DNA of 64,000 nt from Streptomyces harbinensis (GCF_900116145.1 NZ_FPAB01000001.1:558001-622000), one strand, 5' to 3'. Shown: positions 7,375 through 16,484, counted from the stretch's first letter. The notes: generated from the letters alone by a model not told the origin. A program made the numbers and translations.

Positions 7375-8355
7375 ATGATCCTGCCCGGCACCCCGGGGCA
7401 GCGCCCGCTCCGCTCCCGCCGCTCCGTGCTGGCCGTGCCCGGGAGCAACCCCCGGTTCCTGGAGAAGGCCCAGGGGCTGCCCGCGGACGCCGTCTTCCTC
7501 GACCTGGAGGACGCCGTCGCCCCGCTCGCCAAGGAACGGGCCCGGCACGCCGTGGTCGAGGCGCTCAACGAGGGCGACTGGGGCACGAAGACACGGGTCG
7601 TGCGGGTGAACGACTGGGCCACCCCCTGGACGTACCGGGACGTGATCACGGTCGTCGAGGGCGCGGGCGCCCGGCTGGACGCGCTGCTGCTGCCCAAGAC
7701 GCAGGACGCCGCGCAGGTGCGGGCGCTGGACCTGCTGCTCACCCAGGTCGAGCGGACGGTGGGCCTGGAGGCGGGCCGGATCGGCATCGAGGCGCAGATC
7801 GAGGACGCCCGCGGGCTGGTGAACGCGGAGGAGATCGCGGCGGCTTCGCCGCGGCTGGAGAGCCTGGTGTTCGGTCCCGCCGACTTCATGGCGTCCATCA
7901 ATATGAAGTCACTGGTGGTCGGCGAACAGCCGCCCGGCTATCCGGCGGACGCCTATCACTACATCCTGATGCGGATTCTGATGGCGGCACGCGCGCACGG
8001 ACTCCAGGCGATCGACGGCCCCTATCTCCAGATCCGCAATCCCGCCGGGTTCCGCGAGGTGGCCGGCCGGTCGGCGGCGCTCGGCTTCGACGGGAAGTGG
8101 GTGCTGCATCCGGACCAGATCGCGGCGGCGAACGAGATCTTCTCGCCGTCCCAGGAGGATTACGACCGCGCCGAGCTGATTCTCGACGCGTACGAGTGGT
8201 GGACCTCGGCGGCCGGCGGCGCCCGGGGCGCGGCCATGCTGGGCGAGGAGATGATCGACGAGGCCAGCCGGAAGATGGCGCTGGTGCTCGCCGGGAAGGG
8301 CCGGGCGGCCGGTCTGGTGCGCACCTCGGCCTTCGAGCCGCCCGCCGTCTCCTGA
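7375..8355 (+). CDS. HpcH/HpaI aldolase/citrate lyase beta-like (malyl-CoA lyase type)
   Basis: 326 aa from ATG 7375, with GTGGAGG 6-13 nt upstream. Motifs: R-S-V-L-A-V-P-G-S-N near the start, L-D-L-E-D-A-V-A-P (metal and CoA region), I-E-A-Q-I-E-D-A-R-G-L-V-N near 140, and V-F-G-P-A-D-F-M-A-S near 163. These fit the L-malyl-CoA/beta-methylmalyl-CoA lyase branch rather than true citrate lyase beta, which would come with alpha and gamma genes. In Streptomyces this gene usually accompanies ccr and meaA of the ethylmalonyl-CoA pathway; neither is in the window. Direction and spacing suggest control by the preceding TetR protein. Confidence 0.82.
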   Translation: MILPGTPGQRPLRSRRSVLAVPGSNPRFLEKAQGLPADAVFLDLEDAVAPLAKERARHAVVEALNEGDWGTKTRVVRVNDWATPWTYRDVITVVEGAGARLDALLLPKTQDAAQVRALDLLLTQVERTVGLEAGRIGIEAQIEDARGLVNAEEIAAASPRLESLVFGPADFMASINMKSLVVGEQPPGYPADAYHYILMRILMAARAHGLQAIDGPYLQIRNPAGFREVAGRSAALGFDGKWVLHPDQIAAANEIFSPSQEDYDRAELILDAYEWWTSAAGGARGAAMLGEEMIDEASRKMALVLAGKGRAAGLVRTSAFEPPAVS

Positions 8356-8721
8356 GCGGGGCCGGGCACCGGCGGGCACGGCCGGGCGTACGGGCGAGGT
8401 TTTACCCAATGATGGGGTGCGGGTGACCCTTCCGCGCCGTCTCACGTTGTGCGTGTGGAAACTCACGCTCCGCGCCGGTACAACTCGGAATTCGCCGGGC
8501 GATCCCGAATCACCTCTCCCGCTCGGCCGTGTTCTCGCGTATGGTGGCCAGGGCTGAATGTCCTCTATCGGGGCATTATTGAGACACACAGATCGACGGC
8601 AGAACAGGACTTATGGCCGTACCCGGCCTGCTGGCTTGCCGAGTTACCGTCCGAAGCCGCTAGCATCGGCTTAGTCGCGCCGCTTCGGGATGCGCGGCTT
8701 TCCCCGCTACGAAGGTCTCCC
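8356..8721. other. Intergenic region upstream of psd
   Basis: 366 bp between the lyase gene and psd. The frame of psd is open back to 8449, but the composition there lacks normal codon bias, and the known protein starts at 8722. The stretch is less GC-rich than its surroundings around 8560-8600 and probably carries the psd-pssA promoter. I see no clear terminator hairpin, RNA gene or riboswitch. Confidence 0.5.
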
Positions 8722-9354
8722 ATGCCGCTCAGCTCCTCCTCCGTACGCCTCGCTCGCGGTGCTTCGCCGTGGCTGCTGCCCACGGTGGCCACGGCCGCCG
8801 TCTCGCTCGCGAAGGCCCGCCGCTCCGGACGCTGGGCGGCGGCGGCCGTTCCGGCCACCGCGCTGGCCGCGGGCATGCTGTGGTTCTTCCGCGACCCGGA
8901 GCGGGAGATCGGCGAGGGGCGGGTGATCTGTCCCGCGGACGGGGTGGTGCAGAGCATCATGCCGTGGGAGGACGGGCGCACCCGGGTGGCGATCTTCATG
9001 AGCCCGCTGAACGTCCACGTGAACCGGGCGCCGGTCGCCGGGACCGTGGCCTCCGTCGAGCACGTCCCGGGCGGTTACGTTCCGGCGTTCGACAAGGAGA
9101 GCGAGTTCAACGAGCGCGTCGTGTGGCGCTTCGACAGCGAGCTGGGCGACATCGAGATGGTGCAGATCGCCGGCGCGGTCGCGCGGCGCATCGTGCCGTA
9201 CGTCCCGCAGGGCTGCAAGGTCGAGCAGGGCGAGCGCATCGGGCTGATCCGGTTCGGTTCCCGGGTGGACATCTACCTCCCGGAGGGCATCGAGCCGGCG
9301 GTCGAGGTCGGGCAGAAGACGACAGCGGGGGTGACACGTCTTGACCGTGATTGA
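8722..9354 (+). CDS. psd: Phosphatidylserine decarboxylase proenzyme
   Basis: 210 aa from ATG 8722, the short form usual in actinobacteria. Features: a hydrophobic N-terminal segment (about residues 15-55), W-F-F-R-D-P-E-R, C-P-A-D-G-V-V-Q-S, F-M-S-P-L-N-V-H-V-N-R (catalytic His region) and near the C-terminus R-F-G-S-R-V-D. The Gly-Ser bond there is where the proenzyme cleaves itself to make the pyruvoyl group. It converts phosphatidylserine to phosphatidylethanolamine at the membrane. It overlaps pssA by 14 nt, so the two are translated together and perform consecutive steps. Confidence 0.95.
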   Translation: MPLSSSSVRLARGASPWLLPTVATAAVSLAKARRSGRWAAAAVPATALAAGMLWFFRDPEREIGEGRVICPADGVVQSIMPWEDGRTRVAIFMSPLNVHVNRAPVAGTVASVEHVPGGYVPAFDKESEFNERVVWRFDSELGDIEMVQIAGAVARRIVPYVPQGCKVEQGERIGLIRFGSRVDIYLPEGIEPAVEVGQKTTAGVTRLDRD

Positions 9355-10192
9355 CCGCGGAGCCCAGGATTCCTGGGTCGACGAGGCGGACGAGGACGAC
9401 GCGGACGAGCTGCCGCTGTCGATGCGGCTGTCAATAGCGGACACCCTGACCCTGTCGAACGCCATCTGCGGGTTCCTCGCGGTCTACTTCACCACCACCG
9501 GGGTGCTGATCCCGCACCTGACGGGCAGCGGCGACGTCGGCGTGGTCCGCAACAACGCGGCCACCGCCGTGCTGCTGATGCTGCTGGCCTCGGTCTTCGA
9601 CCTGTTCGACGGCCTGGTGGCGCGCAAGCTGCGCAGTTCCCCCATGGGCGCCGAGCTGGACAATCTGTCGGATCTGATCAGCTTCGGACTGGCACCGGCC
9701 TACTTCGTACTCGTCTGGGGCATGGTGGTGGGCGACGCCCACGAACCGGTCGCGGCCCTCGCCGCGATCACCGTGCTGCTGGCGGTGGTGCTGCGGCTCG
9801 CCCGGTTCTCCTGCGTGACCATGCCCGACGGGGTCTTCCAGGGGATGCCGAGCCCGTTCGGGGCGCTCACGGTGGTCTCCATCGTGCTGCTGGAGCTGCC
9901 GTTCTGGCCGACCCTGCTGGCGATCGTCGGCGTGGCCTGGCTGATGGTGAGCCGGGTCGAGTACCCCAAGCCGCGCGGGCCGCTGGCGGGCGCGATGCTG
10001 TCCTGGATCGTGCTGAGCATGGCGCTGCTGACCGCGTGGGCGTTCGACGCCCCCGGCGGCGAGCTGATGCTCCAGACCGGCTGCTCGCTGCAGCTGGTGC
10101 TGGGAGCGGTGATCCCGCTGTTCGCGATGGTGCGCCGGGTGTACACCTTCCGTGATCTGCGCCGCGAGGCACGGGCCGAGGCACGGTCGTAG
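9341..10192 (+). CDS. pssA: CDP-diacylglycerol-serine O-phosphatidyltransferase
   Basis: 283 aa from TTG 9341 (GTG 9347 is a close alternative; GGGGGTG lies upstream). The CDP-alcohol phosphatidyltransferase signature is complete: D-G-L-V-A-R, 8 residues, G-A-E-L-D-N-L-S-D near residues 90-112. About six to eight hydrophobic helices follow, as expected of this integral membrane enzyme. The acidic N-terminal 35 residues are cytoplasmic. It makes phosphatidylserine, the substrate of the Psd encoded immediately upstream. A strong hairpin 30 bp after the stop ends the operon. Confidence 0.93.
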   Translation: MTVIDRGAQDSWVDEADEDDADELPLSMRLSIADTLTLSNAICGFLAVYFTTTGVLIPHLTGSGDVGVVRNNAATAVLLMLLASVFDLFDGLVARKLRSSPMGAELDNLSDLISFGLAPAYFVLVWGMVVGDAHEPVAALAAITVLLAVVLRLARFSCVTMPDGVFQGMPSPFGALTVVSIVLLELPFWPTLLAIVGVAWLMVSRVEYPKPRGPLAGAMLSWIVLSMALLTAWAFDAPGGELMLQTGCSLQLVLGAVIPLFAMVRRVYTFRDLRREARAEARS

Positions 10193-10222
10193 CGGCACGT
10201 ACGGGGTGATCCAGCGGGTACC

Positions 10223-10262
10223 AGGGCCCGGGGCCGGTCGGAGAGCGACCGCCCCGGGCCCT
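10223..10262 (+). terminator. Rho-independent-type hairpin after pssA
   Basis: An inverted repeat of about 17 bp with a single bulged C: AGGGCCCGGGGCCGGTCG pairs with CGACCGCCCCGGGCCCT across a GAGAG loop. No U tract follows, as is usual in Streptomyces. It lies between pssA and the next gene, which starts at 10340. Confidence 0.75.
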
Positions 10263-10339
10263 CGGCGTACCACGGGCGGGGCGGCGGGCGCGGCCCGGCG
10301 TTGTCGCCGCTGTCAGTGGGCCGTAGCACAATGGCGGGC

Positions 10340-10990
10340 ATGCGGCTCACCAAGAAGGGGCACTCCTGTGTCCGGCTCACCCGGGACGACGGCCGGGTGC
10401 TCGTCATCGACCCCGGTGGCTTCAGCGAGGCGGACGCCGCGCTGGGCGCCGACGCCATCCTCGTCACGCACGAGCATCCGGACCACTTCGACGAGGGGCG
10501 GCTGCGCGCCGCGCTGGAGGCGGCCCCGGGCGCCGAGCTGTGGACGCTGCGCAGCGTCGCCGATCAGCTCTCGGCGGCCTTCCCCGGCCGGGTGCACACC
10601 GTCGGGCACGGTGACGGCTTCACCGCGGCCGGCTTCGGTGTCGAGGTGTACGGGGAACTGCACGCGGTGATCCACCCGGATCTGCCGCGCATCACCAATA
10701 TCGGCTTCCTGGTGGACGGCGAGGTCTTCCACCCGGGCGACGCGTTCACCGTGCCCGAGCGGCCCGTGCACACCCTGCTGCTGCCGCTGCACGCTCCGTG
10801 GAACAAGTTCTCCGAGGTCGTGGACTACGCGCGCGAGGTCGGCGCCGAGCGCGCCCTCGCCGTCCACGACGGCCTGCTGAACGACACCGGGCTCGGCGTC
10901 TACGGCCGCAATCTGGGGCCGCAGGGCCCCGGCCTCGGCGAGGCGACCGGCTACACGCGGCTGGCCCCCGGCGACTCCACCACCCTCTGA
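10340..10990 (+). CDS. MBL-fold metallo-hydrolase (UlaG-like)
   Basis: 216 aa from ATG 10340 (ATG 10331 also possible). The metal-binding motif is V-T-H-E-H-P-D-H-F-D near residue 50, with further ligands in H-P-G-D-A-F near 133 and V-H-D-G-L-L near 175. This short, simple layout is that of UlaG-like, metal-dependent hydrolases, often annotated only as MBL fold. Substrate unknown. It stands 23 bp upstream of exonuclease III in the same direction and is probably co-transcribed with it. Confidence 0.85.
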   Translation: MRLTKKGHSCVRLTRDDGRVLVIDPGGFSEADAALGADAILVTHEHPDHFDEGRLRAALEAAPGAELWTLRSVADQLSAAFPGRVHTVGHGDGFTAAGFGVEVYGELHAVIHPDLPRITNIGFLVDGEVFHPGDAFTVPERPVHTLLLPLHAPWNKFSEVVDYAREVGAERALAVHDGLLNDTGLGVYGRNLGPQGPGLGEATGYTRLAPGDSTTL

Positions 10991-11013
10991 CCCGCGAGAG
11001 AGACCCCGATCCG

Positions 11014-11793
11014 ATGCGTATCGCCACCTGGAACATCAACTCGATCACCGTCCGGCTGCCCCGGCTGCTGGCCTGGCTGGAGAGCAGCGGCACCGATGTG
11101 CTGTGCCTGCAGGAGCTGAAGTGCGCCCCCGAGGCGTTCCCCGCCGAGCAGCTGCGGGAGCTGGGCTACGAGGCGGCCGTGCACGCCGGCGGCCGGTGGA
11201 ACGGGGTGGCGGTGGTCTCCCGGATCGGGATCTCCGAGACGGTGACCGGGCTGCCCGGCGGCCCGGAGTACGACGGGCTGAACGAGCCGCGCGCGGTGGC
11301 GGCCACCTGCGACGGGGTACGGGTGTGGTCGGTGTACGTGCCCAACGGCCGCGAGGTGGGGCATCCGCACTACGCGTACAAGCTGCGCTGGCTGGCGGCG
11401 CTGCGGGACGCGGTGCGCGAGGATGCGGCGGCCGGGCGGCCGTTCGCGGTGCTCGGCGACTTCAACATCGCCCCGGCGGACGAGGACGTGTGGGACATCG
11501 CGGCGTTCGAAGGGGCCACGCACGTGACCGCCGAGGAGCGCGAGGCGCTGGCGGCGCTGCGCGGCGCGGGTCTCACGGATGTCGTGCCGCGCCCGCTCAA
11601 GTACGACCGGCCGTTCACGTACTGGGACTACCGGCAGCTGGGCTTCCCGAAGAACCGGGGCATGCGCATCGATCTGGTGCTGGGGAACAAGGCGTTCGCG
11701 GCCGGGGTCGGGGACGCGTACGTGGACCGCGAGGAGCGCAAGGGCAAGGGCGCCTCCGACCACGCGCCGGTGGTGGTGGACCTGAAGCTGTAG
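11014..11793 (+). CDS. xth: Exodeoxyribonuclease III
   Basis: 259 aa, the standard length. Motifs in order: A-T-W-N-I-N-S-I near residue 4, L-C-L-Q-E-L-K near 32 (metal Glu), Y-V-P-N-G near 109, L-G-D-F-N-I-A-P near 148, F-T-Y-W-D-Y near 203, R-I-D-L-V-L and the final S-D-H-A-P-V-V-V-D catalytic pair. It is an AP endonuclease and 3'-5' exonuclease for base excision repair. It is distinct from the more divergent EEP-family protein at 4349-5173. Confidence 0.93.
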   Translation: MRIATWNINSITVRLPRLLAWLESSGTDVLCLQELKCAPEAFPAEQLRELGYEAAVHAGGRWNGVAVVSRIGISETVTGLPGGPEYDGLNEPRAVAATCDGVRVWSVYVPNGREVGHPHYAYKLRWLAALRDAVREDAAAGRPFAVLGDFNIAPADEDVWDIAAFEGATHVTAEEREALAALRGAGLTDVVPRPLKYDRPFTYWDYRQLGFPKNRGMRIDLVLGNKAFAAGVGDAYVDREERKGKGASDHAPVVVDLKL

Positions 11794-11880
11794 GGCGGCC
11801 GGGGGAGTTTCGGCGGGCGAACAAGAAGACGGGTGTGGCCCTGTGGTGCGGGGCCCGGCCGGGGTGGGACGCTGCACCGC

Positions 11881-12327
11881 ATGAACATCCCTTTCCTGGA
11901 CAACTGGCGCAAGCGCGCCGATCCCCGGCTGGGGGCGCCTCCGGGTCAGCGGGGCGGGGACGGCGCGTGGGGCGAGGGGGTCGCACAGCTGCTGTCCGAG
12001 TGCGAGTTGCTGCGCTCCCGGGCGCTGGCCGCCGGGGTGGTGCTCGGGGACACCGCGCACTCCCTGGAGGCGCTGGACCAGTTGCTGCCGCGCTGGCGCG
12101 ATGACCCGGAGGAGCTGGCGGGCCTGGGGACGGACGCGGGTCTGTATCTGGGCACCGTTCTGGTGCGGACGGTGCCGGGGGCGCGCTGGGCGCCGGGGGC
12201 GCGGGGCGGTCCGGTGGTGGTGCTGGCGCCGGGGCGGCGGCTGGATGTGCTGGCGGCCGGACGGGAGTGGGCGGAGGCCGGGGCTCCGGGGCTGTCCCAG
12301 GTGTACGCGGCGTCCGCCCGGCTGTGA
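11881..12327 (+). CDS. DUF6278 family protein
   Basis: 148 aa from ATG 11881. It has the conserved Streptomyces pattern M-N-I-P-F-L-x-N-W-R-K near the start, L-L-S-E-C-E-L-L-R near 40, S-L-E-A-L-D-Q-L-L-P-R-W-R-D-D-P near 62 and D-A-G-L-Y-L-G-T-V-L-V-R-T-V-P-G-A near 85. I recognise it as DUF6278, a family of unknown function common in Streptomyces. No signal peptide or membrane segment. The 177 bp after it, up to the convergent GntR gene, contains several imperfect GGGGCAGCGGGCC copies but no gene. Confidence 0.75.
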   Translation: MNIPFLDNWRKRADPRLGAPPGQRGGDGAWGEGVAQLLSECELLRSRALAAGVVLGDTAHSLEALDQLLPRWRDDPEELAGLGTDAGLYLGTVLVRTVPGARWAPGARGGPVVVLAPGRRLDVLAAGREWAEAGAPGLSQVYAASARL

Positions 12328-12504
12328 GCTCCGGCGGGGCCCGGGGCAGCGGGCCGGGGCAGCAGGCCCGGAGGCGTGGCGCGGGCAGGTCGAGGGCCGG
12401 CCGCGGGCGGGCCGGGGGGCGGCGCAGGTGCCCCCACGTGGCCGCCCCGGTGCAGCGGGCCGGAGCAGCGCCCCGGGGCAGCGGGCCGCGGCCGGCCCGC
12501 GCTC

Positions 12505-13278
12505 TCAGCCGCCGAAGCCGATCGTGTACTCCAGCCGCCAGCGGTCCCCGCGCAGCACGGTGTCGGAGGTCTCCACGGCGCGGTCGTGCTCGTCGTAGTG
12601 GGTGCGCTGCACCGAGGTGAGGCACTGGCCGGGCGAGCAGCCCAGCGCGTCGGCCTCCGCGCCGGTGGCGGGCCGGGAGGCGACCGTCTCGGTGGCGCGC
12701 ACCACGCGGATGCCGATGGCGGCGAACCGGCCGCGGACGCCGCGCCGGGCGTAGGGGCCGCGTTCGGGGTGGAGCACGTCGGTGCCCTTGGTGAGCGCCA
12801 GCGGCTCCCAGCTGGTGGCGAGTTGCAGCGGCCGGCGGTCGGCGAGGTATTCGTACTGGGTGCACATCAGGGGTTCGCCGACGCCGATGCCGAGCCGCTG
12901 GGCGATCTCCGGCGGCGCGGCGATCGCGGTGGAGGTGGCCTCCCAGATCAGGTCGGGCGCGCCCGGGCCCTGCCCCTCCGCGCCGGTGAGGATCTGGACG
13001 CGGGCGGCGAGCGGGCTGTCGACGGCGCCGGTGGAGCGCACCAGCACCCCGAGCGGCGCCCGGTCGCTGACGAAGACGCCGCGCCCGAACTGGCCGGTGG
13101 CGTAACCGGCGGCCTTGAGCACCCGTACCGCGCGGTCCACGGTCTGGTCGCTGGCGGTGTAGGTGCGCTTCAGCTCGGCGCGGGAGGGGATGCGTGCCCC
13201 CACCGGAAGGGTCCCCTCATCGATCTGCTGCCGCAGATCGTCCGCGATGCGCTGGTACACGGGCCGGGCGTCGCCCAT
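12505..13278 (-). CDS. GntR family regulator (HutC/UTRA type)
   Basis: 257 aa from ATG 13278; two earlier in-frame ATGs (13284, 13287) sit on top of the GGAAAGG ribosome-binding site and are less likely. The winged HTH is Y-Q-R-I-A-D-D-L-R-Q-Q-I-D-E-G, then G-A-R-I-P-S-R-A-E-L near residues 7-35. A UTRA-like effector domain follows from about 95 to the end. Ligand unknown. The short gap upstream contains a GTCAC-type repeat around 13312-13325 (ACGTCACTATGTCACG) that may be an operator for autoregulation. Confidence 0.88.
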   Translation of the reverse strand: MGDARPVYQRIADDLRQQIDEGTLPVGARIPSRAELKRTYTASDQTVDRAVRVLKAAGYATGQFGRGVFVSDRAPLGVLVRSTGAVDSPLAARVQILTGAEGQGPGAPDLIWEATSTAIAAPPEIAQRLGIGVGEPLMCTQYEYLADRRPLQLATSWEPLALTKGTDVLHPERGPYARRGVRGRFAAIGIRVVRATETVASRPATGAEADALGCSPGQCLTSVQRTHYDEHDRAVETSDTVLRGDRWRLEYTIGFGG

Positions 13279-13330
13279 CCTCATCATCCTTTCCGCCGAC
13301 GTCCAGGCTACGTCACTATGTCACGCCGCG

Positions 13331-14074
13331 TCAGAGATCCTTACTCCTGGTGAGCTTGGGCTGGGGCACGGTGGCCACCTTGGTGACGTCGGCGACGAGT
13401 TCGACGACATCGGGGCCGTAGGCCTGGGAGTTGACCACCTTCAGCAGCAGGACGAAGGTGCCGCCCGCGCCGTACTTGCGGCTGAGGCGGGCGTTGTGGC
13501 GGGCCAGGTAACGGGCGGCGGCCTGGTGGGTGATGGAGCGCTGGCCGCAGGCGAGGAAGACGGGGCGGCCCTCCTGTCCGGCGGTGAGGCGGGCGAGGAG
13601 GACGTGTTCGACGGAGCCGTTCTCCAGCCGGTAGCGCTCGCTGCCGATGACGAACGCCCCCCGGTCGGGTCCCGGATCGGCGTCCGTGTTGACGGAGACC
13701 CCCGGCAGCAGGCTGTGCAGGTGGGCGGCGGAGCGGCGATTGGCGACCGGGCTCCCGAGGCAGAACTCGGTGCGTTCGCCGAAGCCCTGCCGGGCGGTCT
13801 CGCCGGATATCAGCTGGGCGCGGGCGCCGCAGTTCTTCACGACGGCGGAGAGTTCGAGCAGGGCCATGACATCGTTGCGGGCCACCGCGCCGTCGGTGCC
13901 CGTGTCGCGGCTGACCACCAGCACGCATTCGGAGTTGTCGGGCAGGCCGAAGAACTCCTGGCGGCGGCGGTGGGCGTGGGCGGTGAGCCGGGAGCGGGCG
14001 AACCAGCCCAGGGCGAGGGCGGCGAGGGCGGTCGCGGCGACCGCGATCACGAGGGCAGGGGCGTCTTCCGTCAT
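13331..14074 (-). CDS. Membrane-anchored hypothetical protein
   Basis: 247 aa from ATG 14074. Residues about 6-26 form a single hydrophobic segment (A-L-V-I-A-V-A-A-T-A-L-A-A-L-A-L) with basic residues right after, which suggests an N-terminal anchor with the remainder in the cytoplasm. The body has F-F-G-L-P-D-N-S-E-C-V-L-V-V-S-R-D and a later F-V-I-G-S-E-R-Y-R-L-E-N-G. I do not recognise the domain, although the style is that of conserved Streptomyces unknowns. It is divergent from the nitrilase gene, 226 bp away. Confidence 0.7.
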   Translation of the reverse strand: MTEDAPALVIAVAATALAALALGWFARSRLTAHAHRRRQEFFGLPDNSECVLVVSRDTGTDGAVARNDVMALLELSAVVKNCGARAQLISGETARQGFGERTEFCLGSPVANRRSAAHLHSLLPGVSVNTDADPGPDRGAFVIGSERYRLENGSVEHVLLARLTAGQEGRPVFLACGQRSITHQAAARYLARHNARLSRKYGAGGTFVLLLKVVNSQAYGPDVVELVADVTKVATVPQPKLTRSKDL

Positions 14075-14300
14075 GGCGGGGACCCTACCGGCGGGGTGCG
14101 GCGGTCCTCGACCCCTCGGGCGGTGCGGGCGGGCGCGCCCGCGCCGGGGAGCAGCTCGCGCCGGGTGCAGTTCGCGCCGGGGTCCGGTTCGCGGCGGATT
14201 CGGCGACGTAGCGCTGATGGCCTTGCCACGGTGCGTGACGACTTCTAACGTCGCACCGGGCCCACCGGGCGGTCCGCCCCCCAGTTCACAGGAGCAGCCG

Positions 14301-15152
14301 ATGGCCGAAGCCGATGTTGTGCGTGCCGCGCTGGTGCAGGCCGCCTGGAGCGGCGACACCGAGTCGATGATCGCCAAGCACGAGGAGCACGCGAGGGAGG
14401 CGGCCCGGCGCGGAGCGCGGGTGATCGGCTTCCAGGAGATGTTCAACGCCCCGTACTTCTGCCAGGTGCAGGACGCGCAGCACTACCGCTGGGCGGAGCC
14501 GGTGCCCGGGGGGCCGACGGTGGAGCGGCTGCGGTCGCTGGCCCGGGAGACGGGGCTGGTGATCGTGGCGCCGCTGTACGAGGTGGCGGACGCGGGGCAC
14601 TACTACAACACGGCGGCGGTGATCGACGCCGACGGCACGGTGCTGGGTGTCTACCGCAAGCACCACATCCCGCAGCTGCCGGGGTTCTGGGAGAAGTTCT
14701 ACTTCCGCCCCGGGAACCTGGGCTGGCCGGTGTTCGACACGGCGGCGGGCCGGATCGGGGTGTACATCTGCTACGACCGGCACTTCCCGGAGGGCTGGCG
14801 CGCGCTGGGGCTGGCGGGGGCGCAGCTGGTGTACAACCCCTCGGCGACCTCGCGCGGCCTGTCCGCGCATCTGTGGCGGCTGGAGCAGCCGGCGGCGGCC
14901 GTGGCGAACCAGTACTTCGTGGCGGCGATCAACCGGGTGGGCAGGGAGGCCGAGTACGGCGACAACGAGTTCTACGGCACGAGCTACTTCGTCGATCCGA
15001 GCGGCCGGCCGGTGGGCGAGCCGGCGAGCGACACCGAGGAGGAACTGCTGGTGAGGGACCTGGACCTGGGGCTGATCGAGGAGGTGCGCCGGACGTGGGC
15101 GTTCTACCGGGACCGGCGGCCGGACGCGTACGAGGGGCTGGTGCGGCCGTGA
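14301..15152 (+). CDS. Carbon-nitrogen hydrolase (beta-ureidopropionase/N-carbamoylputrescine amidase type)
   Basis: 283 aa from ATG 14301. The nitrilase Glu-Lys-Cys triad is present: Glu in G-F-Q-E-M-F near residue 46, Lys in Y-R-K-H-H-I-P near 121 and Cys in Y-I-C-Y-D-R-H-F-P-E near 159. N-P-S-A-T-S-R and A-A-I-N-R-V-G are also typical. The enzyme would release ammonia and CO2 from an N-carbamoyl compound such as N-carbamoyl-beta-alanine. Its stop overlaps the aminotransferase start (GTGA), so the pair should act in one pathway. A beta-ureidopropionase followed by a beta-alanine aminotransferase is the natural reading. Confidence 0.88.
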   Translation: MAEADVVRAALVQAAWSGDTESMIAKHEEHAREAARRGARVIGFQEMFNAPYFCQVQDAQHYRWAEPVPGGPTVERLRSLARETGLVIVAPLYEVADAGHYYNTAAVIDADGTVLGVYRKHHIPQLPGFWEKFYFRPGNLGWPVFDTAAGRIGVYICYDRHFPEGWRALGLAGAQLVYNPSATSRGLSAHLWRLEQPAAAVANQYFVAAINRVGREAEYGDNEFYGTSYFVDPSGRPVGEPASDTEEELLVRDLDLGLIEEVRRTWAFYRDRRPDAYEGLVRP

Positions 15153-16474
15153 GCGCGGGATCGCTGTACGAGCGGCACCGGGCGGTGCTGCCGGGCTGGG
15201 TGGCGCTGTACTACGAGCGCCCGCTGGAGCTGTCGCACGGCGAGGGCCGGCACGTGTGGGACGTGGAGGGCAACCGCTACCTCGACTTCTTCGGCGGCAT
15301 CCTGACGACCATGACGGCGCACGCGCTGCCGGAGGTGACGAAGGCGGTCGCGGAGCAGGCGGCGCGGCTGGTGCACTCCTCGACGCTGTATCTGAGCCGT
15401 CCGATGGTGGAACTGGCGGAGCGGATCGCGGATCTGTCGGGCATCGAGGACCCGCGGGTGTTCTTCACGACCTCGGGGACCGAGGCGAACGACACCGCGC
15501 TGCTGCTGGCCTCGGCGTACCGGGGCGGCGCCAACCAGGTGCTGGCGATGCGCAACAGCTACCACGGGCGGTCCTTCTCCACGGTGGGGCTCACCGGCAA
15601 CGCGGGCTGGTCGCCGACCACGCTGTCGCCGTTGCAGACGCTGTACGTGCACGGCAGCGTCCGGACCCGCGGCCCGTACGCCGGCCTGCCGGACGCGGAG
15701 TTCACGGCGGCGGCGGTGGCGGATCTGGAGGACATGCTGGCGCACACCCGGCCGGCCGGGGTGGCGGCGCTGATCGCCGAACCGGTGCAGGGGGTGGGCG
15801 GGTTCACCTCGGGCCCTGACGGGCTGTTCGCGGCGTTCCGTGAGGTGCTGGCGCGGGAGGGGATCGTGTGGATCAGCGACGAGGTGCAGACGGGCTGGGG
15901 GCGTACCGGTGACCACTTCTGGGGCTGGCAGGCGCACGGGGCGGCCGGGCCGCCGGACCTGCTGACGTTCGCGAAGGGCATCGGGAACGGGATGTCGATC
16001 GGTGGTGTGGTGGGCCGCGCGGAGATCATGAACGCGCTGGACGCCAACTCCATCTCCACCTTCGGCGGCAGCCCGGTGACGATGGCGGCCGGGCTGGCGA
16101 ACCTCGGCTATCTGCTGGAGCACGATCTCCAGTCCAACGCCCGCCGGGTCGGGGCGCTGCTGCGGGAGCGGCTGGAGGCGGCGGCGCGGCGGCTGGCGAT
16201 GGTCCGGGAGGTGCGCGGGCGCGGGCTGATGATCGGGGTGGAGCTGGTACGGCCGGGCACCGACGAGCCGGATGCGCGGCTCGCGGCGCTGGTGCTGGAA
16301 CGGGCCAGGGAGGCCGGGCTGCTGATCGGCAAGGGCGGTGGGCCGGGCGCCGGGGTGCTGCGGATCGCGCCGCCGCTGAGCCTGACCGAGGCGGAGGCCG
16401 AGGAGGGCGCGGACCTGCTGGTGGGCGCGCTGGAGCGGGCCGAGACCGGGTGGGAGGGCGGGGACCGGCCGTAG
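15149..16474 (+). CDS. Class III aminotransferase (AGXT2/beta-alanine type)
   Basis: 441 aa from GTG 15149, overlapping the preceding stop by 4 nt. Class III PLP enzyme: D-F-F-G-G-I near residue 46, S-G-T-E-A-N-D-T-A near 108, S-Y-H-G-R-S near 136, I-S-D-E-V-Q-T-G-W-G-R-T near 242 and the PLP lysine in L-T-F-A-K-G-I-G-N-G near 275. It resembles the AGXT2-like aspartate aminotransferase family proteins found with dihydropyrimidinase and beta-ureidopropionase in actinobacteria. The likely reaction is beta-alanine or 3-aminoisobutyrate with pyruvate or glyoxylate. No dihydropyrimidinase gene is visible nearby. Confidence 0.88.
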   Translation: MSAGSLYERHRAVLPGWVALYYERPLELSHGEGRHVWDVEGNRYLDFFGGILTTMTAHALPEVTKAVAEQAARLVHSSTLYLSRPMVELAERIADLSGIEDPRVFFTTSGTEANDTALLLASAYRGGANQVLAMRNSYHGRSFSTVGLTGNAGWSPTTLSPLQTLYVHGSVRTRGPYAGLPDAEFTAAAVADLEDMLAHTRPAGVAALIAEPVQGVGGFTSGPDGLFAAFREVLAREGIVWISDEVQTGWGRTGDHFWGWQAHGAAGPPDLLTFAKGIGNGMSIGGVVGRAEIMNALDANSISTFGGSPVTMAAGLANLGYLLEHDLQSNARRVGALLRERLEAAARRLAMVREVRGRGLMIGVELVRPGTDEPDARLAALVLERAREAGLLIGKGGGPGAGVLRIAPPLSLTEAEAEEGADLLVGALERAETGWEGGDRP

Positions 16475-16484
16475 GGTGGGCCGC

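Noticed and set aside
8449..8721. Longer psd start at 8449
   Set aside because: The extension has no family similarity and poor codon bias. The protein from 8722 has the normal length and N-terminus of actinobacterial Psd.
12328..12504. CRISPR-like or RNA-gene repeats in the GC-rich gap
   Set aside because: The GGGGCAGCGGGCC copies are irregular, without constant spacers, and look like ordinary GC-rich drift.
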